64,000 nucleotides of DNA from Camillea tinctor (taxonomy: Eukaryota; Ascomycota; Sordariomycetes; Xylariales; Xylariaceae): the NCBI GenBank assembly GCA_022578605.1, contig MU394058.1:909591-973590 (forward strand). The letters are read 5' to 3'. Made by a program: the position numbers and the translations under genes. Below, one piece after another: positions 25,007 to 33,939 of the stretch (the stretch's first letter is position 1; the number at the start of each line of letters is the position of its first letter). A model generated the notes under the pieces. The model was not told the origin of the DNA. It did not search any database and saw only the letters and a list, made by a program, of their open reading frames with translations.

Positions 25007-26629
25007 TCATATGCCTTCCCCATCATTCCTACCCCATAGCTTCACCGTTCGATCGTGCCCTCCGCTCACTATCCATCTACCATCTCGGCTGATATCCACA
25101 CTCGTAACCGGACCTGTGTGTCCTTCTAGAGTCTGCACCAACGTCCAATCATCGGCAGAGAAGATCTTGACCTTCCGGTCGAATCCACTCGATACGAAAC
25201 AGGTACCAGACTTCTTCGGTAGCTGATTACCATTGTCGTCCACTCCTGGCGGAGTTCCCAGCACCGGGTCGTCTAGCCCCTTATACCATCTCAGGTCTGA
25301 GACTGCACTAGTGTGAGCTCCAATGCCGCCGGCTCCCTGCACGCTGCGTACGTCCCAGCACTTGACCCAACCATCGGCCGATCCGGTGAGAACGCGGTGG
25401 CCGTCAGAACCCCAATCGATCCCGTGGATCGGCTTGATATGCCCGTCTAAGATCATAACCGTCCTGCCAGTCCGTAGGTCCCATATTCTGCCAATGCTAT
25501 CCAAGCCTGCACTCGCCAAAAGTGATCCATCGGAATTGAACCCCACGGCAAAGACGCCCCGGGAGTGGCCTTCCTGTAGAAGAAGTTCTGTTGTCGTCTC
25601 TATATCCCATATCCGCCAAGTCGTGTCTTCTGAAGCAGAAGCAAGATACCGCCCCGAGGGGTGGAACTCGACTCTGCACACGCGCTGAGCATGTCCCTGG
25701 AGCGTCGAAAGAGGCGTGTCTTGGGTCAGGGACCACAGATTGACCTGGCCTTCGGCACCACCAGATGCCAGGTTGACGCTATCTGGCGAGACATTACTAT
25801 CGGGCAACGTTGCGCCGGGGAACCACGAGATGCCGCTGACCCGGTTGGTATGCCCTCTCAAGGTCATCTTCTCCTCCAGCGTCGGTATTTCGATCAACTT
25901 TATGGAACCACCCCAGTTTCCTGCAGCAACGTACTGCCCGTTCGGTGATATTCTCGTCATGCTCACGTTTCGATCGCCTGCCGTCTGACTGCCCTGAAGC
26001 TCGAACCCCTGTAAGCGTTCTTTGATCTGCTTGCGAAACTTGACATGTGTTCGCAATGGTATCGTGGCCTCCTGCTTCTGGAATGCGAGCCGTCGCTTTG
26101 CGCGGGGTATCGAATATCGTGCAATCTCTTGTCGTGCTTGACGTAACGCGGCGCCGCCGTCGGTGTAGAATTCCTCCTCTTGGTCTCCCTGGTCTTCCTC
26201 AGCTACGTCTTCCATATCTACATCCGCTGCCTCGGTTGTGCCCTGCTCCGCCTGTACTGTCAACAGCTCTCTGAGACGGTCTCGGCGGTCTGCAGGACCT
26301 TCGCCAAAAAGCGTCATGGGCTCGCCCAATTCCCGGAGCCTGGCGCGCACTCGGCCATCGTCGGTAGGTACAGCTATGTTGGCGGCCATACGTTTACGTT
26401 CGAACTGGGATAGGATGGCTGATGCCTTCTCGGGGGCAATGCCGGCTGCTGCTGATGGCAAGTCATAGTCGCGGTCCAACGGTATCTCGTCCAAGCTCAT
26501 GCCACGCTCCTAGAAGCACAAATTATTAGTGTTAGCTTCACAACAAAACATGAACGTAAACAAGGCTAAGTTTTCAATGTTTACCTCCTCGGCTTCCTCC
26601 ACATACGCCTGACGAGACGGGTGCATCAT
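25007..26629 (-). CDS. PRP4: U4/U6 small nuclear ribonucleoprotein Prp4 (WD40)
   Basis: Core component of the spliceosomal U4/U6 di-snRNP in the nucleus. Exon 1 (26585-26629) encodes [15 protein letters not shown]. After a 75-bp intron (GTAAAC...CTAG), exon 2 (25007-26509) continues [19 protein letters not shown], total 515 aa. The N-terminal splicing-factor motif (SFM) region is visible ([22 protein letters not shown] then [10 protein letters not shown]), followed by a helical segment with [18 protein letters not shown]-terminal propeller of about seven WD repeats follows (for example [75 protein letters not shown] ending [11 protein letters not shown]). The SFM-plus-WD40 order is diagnostic of Prp4. 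An LTR element is inserted about 300 bp upstream of its start codon. Confidence 0.94.
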
Positions 26630-26932
26630 CTTGGGCAACAGTGTGATACTATGTTCTGGCGGGCAGAGCTTGTGCCTTGAGTCTTGGTATTGACCTAGGT
26701 ATGTATAACTTGAAAAACTGAAGAAAGCTGATCGCGCCTACACATGTGAAACTTTGGTAGTACCTAGGTTAGGTAAGTGGTTTTACGAAGTAACTTTGTA
26801 CTGCAGTCAAGTGGGCCTTATTGCTATGTAGTCCCTATTGTACGAAGTCCTTAGTGTAATCGCTGATCTAGTGGTCAAAGCTTTTTACATACCGTTCCTA
26901 TCAGCGATTAGAAGCACCCTATAGGTCGGCAC

Positions 26933-27056
26933 TGTGGGGCTGTAGCCCCTATATAAGGATCTAATCGGTTTATTTTGTAGCCAGCAAGACCATCATCTTT
27001 ACATCCCATATCACCCCCCATACCATTAATACCACATTATTATCTACATCAATTCA
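26933..27056. repeat. 5' LTR (124 bp) of the TRIM-like element
   Basis: Identical to 27628-27751 at every base. It opens with a perfect palindrome GGGGCTGTAGCCCC (26936-26949), followed directly by a TATA-like CTATATAAGG, consistent with an LTR promoter. Confidence 0.85.
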
Positions 27057-27627
27057 TATGGTGAGAGCTGCACGTTCGTTACTCTTTGGTCATTGGTTTC
27101 CCATTGCGGTACACACATTTATAATGGCTTGAAATAATTCGGCTCCAATCCGCACGCACGCCGTGCCAATCCGATACCATAGCATCTACCACACACCATT
27201 GAAAAATACCGAGAAATACCAATCAACACAACACATTTACCTGCCATTCGAAAGTACTCCATAAGTATACGAGAGTATCGAAATTGTCAGTTTGTCATCG
27301 AGTCAGTCGAAAGATTCTACGGACCAGATATCGCCAAAAGTACCAAGGCGCCATGTAATACCGAAGGACCCAGATGCCGATGCTGTTTCCGGCGGGTGAA
27401 GGGTTTGGGATTGGTTGAGGTTGAGAGGCTGGTGACGAATATGGAAGATTGAGAGTATGGCGGATGGAATTTGAGGTTCTGGAGGTTACGAAATGGAATA
27501 CAATGGATAGAAGCAAATGTGCCGTTTCACGATGTTGAGAAAAACGGCTTTACTATGGGATTTCTATGGCATCATCGATCGTTGTGCTCGGTGCTTTGGG
27601 AAAGCACGCTCGGGGAGTTTGGCCGTG

Positions 27628-27751
27628 TGTGGGGCTGTAGCCCCTATATAAGGATCTAATCGGTTTATTTTGTAGCCAGCAAGACCATCATCTTTACATC
27701 CCATATCACCCCCCATACCATTAATACCACATTATTATCTACATCAATTCA
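27628..27751. repeat. 3' LTR (124 bp) of the TRIM-like element
   Basis: Identical copy of 26933-27056, followed by GCAC, the same 4 bases that precede the 5' copy. Confidence 0.85.
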
Positions 27752-28591
27752 GCACCTATGTAGTTGTACGGTTACACTTACCATCAATTAAAGTTCAAGT
27801 TGATAGGTTATAAGGTTACCTGTCTGCACCTCTACAACTGTATGCCTGTCACATGTTACTCATTCATTGTATATTTTGTTTACTCTAGCTCTCGTATTTA
27901 ACCTAGACCTTTACAGAATTTCCCTACCACCCCGTACAGGGCCTGCAGGGTCAGATGGTTCTTATGCAGGAACTTCTCTCACGTTACCTTTTCCAGATCT
28001 CTTGTCTTTTTTTATTCGTACTTACACTACATATACCTTGTCCTATTTATGAGAGAATTCCCTGTTTATCGAGTCTTCGCCTCCTCTTGCAGAAAATGTC
28101 TCCGTCCATCCCATCGTCATGTGTTCATGAACTCGGGAAGACTCTCACTAAAGCACCCATGTTCCCGCAAGAAGTTGCATCGGGGAAATCATATTAGTCG
28201 TGCGCTATAGCTCGTGAAGGCAACGTCCTATAGGGCCGCTTCTCTCCTAACGTTCCATCCAGCAACTCTAGCATCCGTGGGTGTGGGGAAGAACGGCATA
28301 AGTTAGCTTTCCCCGCAGACCACAGCTTATTAGTGAAGCTCGAGTTAGCCGTCGAGGTCGTGGAGAAACCGGTTCCTTAGAAGGACACGGGCTCTTGGTA
28401 TGGATTCGTAGGCGCGTACCCATCCGTATTCGGCTTTCTACTACCGAGGCCGTAGCCTCACCGGGACAGCTACCATGTTATACAAAAGCGCGCTCCTGGG
28501 ATGGTTATGGCGGCCTCTATCTTGAAGTTGTGGAAGGACCACCAGTTCTCTAGAGTTCCTACCGATACCTAGTCAAAAAGTGTTATTCCTG

Positions 28592-30418
28592 ATGATGGCC
28601 TTCTCTTCAATTGCTTCACTGGCTTTGCTAGTGACCTCGGCGGAGGCTACCTTGCTTAAAACGCCAACTCCACCCATGGGATGGAACAGTTACAATTACT
28701 ACAATTGCAATCCAAATGAAGAAATCATCAAGACCAATGCTCAGGGACTCGTCGACCTTGGGTTGGCAGACCTTGGCTATACCTTTGTCACCACAGATTG
28801 CGGATGGATGTCTAGAGATAGGGATTCCCAAGACCGTTTACAATGGAACACCACACTCTTCCCTTCTGGCGGAGGGAAAGAATTGGCCGACTATCTTCAT
28901 GGTCTCGGTCTGAAGTTTGGTCTCTATTCTGGAGCTGGGTACTTCCAATGTGGTTCAACGGATCTCCCAGCATCACTAGGTTAGAAACCCTAGAATTCAT
29001 GATGTACCTACCTATATAACAGATTTGTTAACATTTCAGCTTAGGCTACGAAGAACAAGATGCACAGGTGTTTGCAGAATGGGACGGTGATTCTCTGAAG
29101 TAGGTAACCTAGTCCTTTGGTTTATGAAAAAGCAATCATAGTAATTAACGAGGCTTCAGATATGACAATTGCTACGCTGCTTCTCCCAATGTGCAGGCAG
29201 ACTATTCTTCTGCGATCTCAACCTCGCCAGAGCGACACCAGAAGATGGCTTCGATTCTAGACTCCTTAGACCATGACATCTCTTACTTTGTCTGCCAATG
29301 GGGGGTGGGCGAGGACCTCGAGGAGTGGGCTCCACCCATTAGCAATTCGTATAGAATCAGCAACGACATATATAACGCATGGAGGAGCATATGGCGTATC
29401 ACCAACCAAGTCGTACCTTTTTACAAGGCTACCGCAGTTGGAGCCTACCCGGATATGGACATGCTGATGTAAGTTCGCACCCACAGCTTTCCAACAACAA
29501 CCACTGCTAACAGACTCATAAAGTATTGGACTCAAGGCCTTGTCCCTAGAAGAAGAAAAGTTTCATTTCAGCATGTGGGCGATCAACAAGTCACCCTTGA
29601 ACATTGGCGCACCAGCCAATACACAGCTCACACCAGCTGAATCGTTCGAGATCCTGAAAAACAAGGCAGTCATAGACATCAACCAGGACTCTCTCGGTAA
29701 GCAGGCACAGCTGACCAGGCGGTACACCGAAGAAGAGTGGGATCTTTGGGTCGGCGAGCTATCAGGATCCAGACTCGTGCTAGGCATTGCCAATTGGAAG
29801 AACAACTCGCAGACGGTTCAGGTTGATCTAGCCGCGGCCCAAGTAGCGGAAGCTTCTGCACACGATGTCTGGGCATCTAAAGACCTGGGCGTTCTCTCAG
29901 GGGTTCAGACATTTGATCTCGCTGGCCACGAGATGAAACTTATCGTCCTATCCAACATCGTGAACACGGAATCATCCCCACAATCGTTAGGCTACTACTC
30001 TTCGGCTGATGGTACCTATTCAGGCAGCACAGCCAAGCCGGTAACATGTGGCAGCTCGGAGTGTTTGCCAACAGGTACCAAAGCCAGCATTCCCGGACAG
30101 GCTGACAGCGTCACATTCAATTCCGTCGCTTCCAGCTCCGACGGCCAGCGGCTCCTCGGCATCGACTACATCAACTACGAGATCGCGCTAGATACTGCTT
30201 GGGGCTGGGGCTCCAACACGCGCAACATGACGGTTGCGGTGAACGGGGGCACGCCGAAGAGGTGGGCTTTCCCCATCTCGGGCGGCGACTGGTGGGAGAC
30301 GGGCCGGTTGCTCATCGAGGTTGATGGGTTCGTAGCAGGCGATCAGAACAAGGTGGTGTTCGCAACTACCGGGGGCACGCCGGCCCCAGATTTGGTCGGC
30401 TTTGAAGTGTTTGAATGA
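28592..30418 (+). CDS. Secreted alpha-galactosidase, glycoside hydrolase family 27
   Basis: Predicted extracellular retaining alpha-galactosidase releasing terminal alpha-galactose from galacto-oligosaccharides or galactomannan. Four exons: 28592-28979, 29045-29099, 29160-29468 and 29524-30418, giving 548 aa. I start at the first ATG (28592), as the frame upstream begins with GTG. A signal peptide is clear (MMAFSSIASLALLVTSAEA). The GH27 barrel begins with TPPMGWNSYNYY. The likely nucleophile is Asp150 in LKYDNCYA and the acid/base Asp217 in YRISNDIYNAW. Barrel end and beta-domain follow (PDMDMLI, INKSPLNIGAP, VIDINQDSLGKQ). About 130 C-terminal residues (from SSPQSLGYYSS) resemble a galactose-binding/CBM35-like module. 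Intron 1 (GTTAGA donor) and intron 3 (AAAG acceptor) have slightly unusual sites, chosen because they keep the conserved sequence in frame. Confidence 0.9.
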
Positions 30419-32058
30419 TTAGTGGCGCCCTAGGTACTTATCTAGGTAGTATACAAAATAAGTTGCTAATGTGGTTATTGATTCCTTGCTCGTCATTATT
30501 TCGACTTATTGCTCGTGTTTGTGACATACACGCAAGCTATTTGATTGACTCTCACGTAGCTATGTTCCATCCTATGAAACTATAGGAAGATGCAGGTAAT
30601 GGCTATTTATAGATGTCGCGGCGGTGATATTTTGAATGTGTCTATTGCGAAGGGGTTGTCTTACTCCGAATTCCTTGCAGCCAAACTATTAGATGCACAA
30701 ATAGGGACAGCATTAATTTGTTCCTGACAACGGAAGCAATGGGAAAGGACCTGATGATCACCATGCAGAGGAGTGGAGCGAAATGCCAACTTGCACACTT
30801 CGTATTCACCATTCAACCATAGGTTAAGACAATTCAGGGGGTAGAAATGGGGAGCGGGGGGTATAAGTCAGACATAGAGAGTAGAGAGGGAGAGCATGAC
30901 TATCTAGTCTCAGCAATAATAATAAAAAAGTCATCCGATTACTTACTCTACTACAACAGGTTACTACTTTAACAAATAATGAAAATAATAATAATAGGAA
31001 TAATATTCTCGATGCGGGGATCTCGATGTAAAAAGGGATAAAAAATATATAATAATTAAATAATAGCAGCTTCCTATTTCCGTTCGTATATGTATGTATC
31101 TATAGTGAAAGGGTTTCCTCGGAAGAAGACAATAAGAGCTGCATCGCGATGCGAGCATGAGAAGATGTCTTGATTCGGAAGCGGGCATTCCATAAAACAT
31201 GTGGTCGGATCATTTGGGCTGTACAGAAGGATGCTGTGTTTGAAAAGTTGGAGTAATGGATGGAATGATCTTATTCTATGTAAGGCTATTGAGTTGTGCT
31301 GGTGCTTATATTGGCGGGATCAAAGGCATGAAGTCATCTTGGCGATTGAATATTAGGTGGTGATGGTTGTACCTAAAAGAGCCAGTAAAGTACACACAAT
31401 ACCTGCTTAGTGTGCACTAATGTGCCAGGGGGAAGGGTGGTTCGCCGTGAGATCGACGCTAGCATTCCTCCACTAGGAAAGAAAATAAGGCAAAGGCAGG
31501 AGAAAAAAAAAAGACCTCAGGTCGGATAGTCTCGGGGGACCCAGAAATCAACCCCAAATTCCCCAGATGATACATTGAAGGTACATTTGGTCAGGAGGGC
31601 AGACTAGTGACAAATTAACTGTTTTCTTCGTACTACCTAGGTTAGTACACTACTATGGTACTACCAGCTGGATACAACTAGGCGGGGCACGGGTTGGGCT
31701 GTGAATAACACCTGAGCAAGTAGCCTGATAGGGCTCTAGCGGCGGCTTATTTTAGCGGCTGAGTACGGAGTACAAATTTTTTAATTTTTTTCTTTGGGTT
31801 TGGCTTGTGAAATCTCTGATTCGCTTCCCACTCCCGCTTTTATTTTTCCCTTGAACCTGTGCAACCATTACCTTGTAACCCGTAACCTTCCCACGGGTCC
31901 ACAATTATTTTTCCCTTTAACACTTACAACCTGGATTTTTTCCTTTTCTTCCTCCTTTCTCCTACTTTACCACCACCACCTTCAGGTGAACCCCATACAA
32001 CAAATCACTTAACCTCGCGAATAGGTACATTCGAAACCAAATAACCCCCCGCCTGCCA

Positions 32059-32205
32059 ATGCATCAGCACAAGAAGCCTTACGACTCTTACCTCCACGCC
32101 TGCCAGACACCGATGCTCGCCCCAACCGTACAGCCAGCATATCTAGATTATCTTCGCGAAGCACGCGCCGACGCTGAGCGCCGACGCGGCACCCGTCTAC
32201 CTTGA
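32059..32205 (+). CDS. Short upstream ORF (48 codons) before the S6K-like kinase
   Basis: A complete ATG-to-TGA frame of 48 residues (begins MHQHKKPYDSY, ends ERRRGTRLP), ending 132 nt upstream of the kinase ATG and lying in its presumed 5' leader. Composition is coding-like: GC-ending codons, Tyr/His-rich start, then an amphipathic Arg/Ala/Glu-rich stretch (YLDYLREARADAERRR). This contrasts with the surrounding CT-rich leader. No domain recognised. It could be a regulatory uORF encoding a conserved peptide, a separate microprotein, or a mis-spliced 5' exon; no donor site that would join it in frame to the kinase is obvious. Confidence 0.45.
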   Translation: MHQHKKPYDSYLHACQTPMLAPTVQPAYLDYLREARADAERRRGTRLP

Positions 32206-32300
32206 ATCGGGGCGGGTTGAAGGTCGCAGTTCCAGGACGAGAGCGACTTATTTACCCATTTACCGTATACGGACATAGATACATAGAATACATACTTTAC

Positions 32301-32324
32301 CTACCTACCTACCTACCTACCTAC
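32301..32324. repeat. (CTAC)6 tetranucleotide repeat
   Basis: Six uninterrupted CTAC units ending 14 bases before the kinase ATG at 32338; part of the ACCTACCT word family seen throughout the window. Confidence 0.9.
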
Positions 32325-32337
32325 TTAATCTACCCAC

Positions 32338-33939
32338 ATGCGAACTGTCAAGGCAGTCAGCAAAGCACTAGAAAGAAGCGAGAATAGACAAAACATGTTA
32401 CCACCGGCTGCCCCAGCGCTCACCACCGTCCGTGGCTTTGCCCCTACCCCGGTCCTCTCCGGGGATGAGGACTCGGACTACTGCCCGACCCCGCCTCTTT
32501 CTTCACGACGAGGCCGCGGTCCTCTCCTGGACGATGTGGTCAGCGCCAACTGTAGTCCAGTGCTGCGTCCCACCCACTCGCCTGCCATGAGCGGCATTGC
32601 AAAGCTGCGCATGAAACTGGAACCCCTCAGTCTCAATGATTCGCGCTCTAGCACTATGACCCGAGGTCGTAGCTGCAGCCGCCAGCGTTTCATGAGCACA
32701 CCCGGCAGCTTGAATGGACGCAGTGATGATGAGTTCTCCGAGAATGGCTCGATCTCGTACGAGGTGCCTCTAGAGCACGATTTTGTCAGCGAGAGCGTAC
32801 GCGACAAGCCTAAAATCGGAATAGTCGAAGGCGGACTGGTCCCCCGCAAGATGCAGGCCGATGACTTTGAACCCTTGCGTTGTCTAGGGAAAGGCACCTA
32901 CGGTACCGTTCTCCTTGTCAAGCAGCGGGCCACTGGCCGACTGTACGCACAGAAGCAGTTTAAGAAGGCATCCGTTGTCGTGCACAAGAAGCTGGTTGAG
33001 CAGACAAAGACTGAGCGGCAGATCCTCGAGTCGGTCAACAGGCACCCCTTTGTCGTGAAGCTGTTCTACGCTTTCCAGGACCACGAAAAGCTATATCTCA
33101 TCCTCGAGTATGGCCAAGGTGGCGAGCTCTTCACCCACCTGAACACCGAGAAGCTATTCCCCGAACCGACAGCTGCCTTCTATATGGCGGAAATGGTCCT
33201 TGCGCTCTCGCACCTTCACGAAACCCTCGGCGTAGTTTACAGGGACCTGAAGCCCGAGAACTGTCTATTGGATGCGCAAGGCCACCTGCTGCTGACCGAT
33301 TTTGGCCTATCTAAGGTTTCCGTGGATGAGGATTCTGGCTGCAAGTCAATTCTCGGGACGGTTGAGTACATGGCTCCCGAGGTGGTTCTCGGCCAGAAGT
33401 ACGGCAAGGCGGTCGACTGGTGGTCGCTCGGTGCGCTGGGATTCGACTTGATGACGGGTAACCCACCGTTCCGTGGTGGCAATCATGCCAAGATTCAACA
33501 GAACATCGTGAAGCAGAAGGTTGTCATGCCGTACTTCCTGAGTGCCGACGCCAAGGACCTGCTGAACAAGCTCCTGCGCAAGGAGCCCGCCAAGCGTCTT
33601 GGTTCGAATATGCCGAAAGACCTCGAGGCGATCAAGAAGCACCGCTTCTTCCGCAAGATCGACTGGAAGAAGCTTGCTGCCCGCGAGCTAGACCCACCCA
33701 TCCAACCCATGATCACCGATCCGGAGCTCGCCGAGAACTTCTCCCCTGAGTTCACCGAGCTCTCCCTCAGCCCCTTGATCACGAGCAAGGACCACCCATG
33801 GGCTGGGGAAAGCATGTCACCAACGTCACTCAGGGATGGCAGCAGCAGCTTCAAGGACGACAACCCATTCGGCGGATTCAGCTTCGTCGCTTCCAGCAGC
33901 CTACTTGAAAACAGCGGGTTTATGATGGCAGGAGCCTAG
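32338..33939 (+). CDS. AGC-family serine/threonine kinase, Psk1/S6K-like
   Basis: Predicted cytosolic ribosomal-S6-kinase-type kinase acting downstream of TORC1 (family inference from S. pombe Psk1). Single exon, 533 aa; a second ATG at 32395 (MLPPAAPAL) may be the real start because a possible acceptor (AATAG) lies just before it. The N-terminal ~170 residues are Ser/Pro-rich. Kinase motifs in order: glycine loop LGKGTYGTV (about 182-190), Lys in YAQKQFKK (about 206), VYRDLKPENCLL (about 301), DFGLSK (about 321), activation segment SILGTVEYMAPEVV, and DWWSLGALGFDLM. The AGC C-tail follows, with a turn-motif region (SMSPTSLRDG) and the hydrophobic motif FGGFSFVA near residue 515. Distinct from Sch9 in this window, which carries a C2 region. 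Confidence 0.88.
   Translation: MRTVKAVSKALERSENRQNMLPPAAPALTTVRGFAPTPVLSGDEDSDYCPTPPLSSRRGRGPLLDDVVSANCSPVLRPTHSPAMSGIAKLRMKLEPLSLNDSRSSTMTRGRSCSRQRFMSTPGSLNGRSDDEFSENGSISYEVPLEHDFVSESVRDKPKIGIVEGGLVPRKMQADDFEPLRCLGKGTYGTVLLVKQRATGRLYAQKQFKKASVVVHKKLVEQTKTERQILESVNRHPFVVKLFYAFQDHEKLYLILEYGQGGELFTHLNTEKLFPEPTAAFYMAEMVLALSHLHETLGVVYRDLKPENCLLDAQGHLLLTDFGLSKVSVDEDSGCKSILGTVEYMAPEVVLGQKYGKAVDWWSLGALGFDLMTGNPPFRGGNHAKIQQNIVKQKVVMPYFLSADAKDLLNKLLRKEPAKRLGSNMPKDLEAIKKHRFFRKIDWKKLAARELDPPIQPMITDPELAENFSPEFTELSLSPLITSKDHPWAGESMSPTSLRDGSSSFKDDNPFGGFSFVASSSLLENSGFMMAGA

Larger units (their letters stand above)
26933..27751. mobile_element. TRIM-like non-autonomous LTR retroelement
   Basis: An 819-bp unit bounded by two identical 124-bp direct repeats, each starting TGTGGGG and ending AATTCA (canonical TG...CA LTR ends). 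It is flanked by a 4-bp direct duplication GCAC (26929-26932 and 27752-27755), the expected footprint of LTR integration. The 571-bp interior (27057-27627) has no gag or pol similarity and only short frames (under 75 codons), so the element would depend on proteins from elsewhere. A possible tRNA primer-binding site starts TGGTGAGAGCTG at 27059, two bases after the 5' LTR. A polypurine tract before the 3' LTR is not clear (GGGGAG at 27612-27617). The identical LTRs suggest recent insertion. Orientation is assigned only from the putative primer site. Confidence 0.75.
26630..28591. other. Divergent intergenic region carrying an LTR element
   Basis: About 2 kb between the divergent Prp4 (-) and alpha-galactosidase (+) genes. 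Its centre is the LTR-bounded element described separately. The 840 bp between the element and the alpha-galactosidase start presumably hold that gene's promoter. A GTGGGG at 28283-28288 fits the SYGGRG consensus for the carbon-catabolite repressor CreA/Cre1, but one such hexamer is weak evidence. Confidence 0.55.
30419..32337. other. Intergenic region and leader of the Psk1-like kinase
   Basis: About 1.9 kb between two plus-strand genes. The distal part is AT-rich without convincing ORFs. From about 31900 it turns pyrimidine-rich, typical of a fungal transcription start region, and contains a short coding-like ORF (32059-32205) and a (CTAC)6 run just before the kinase start. Confidence 0.6.
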
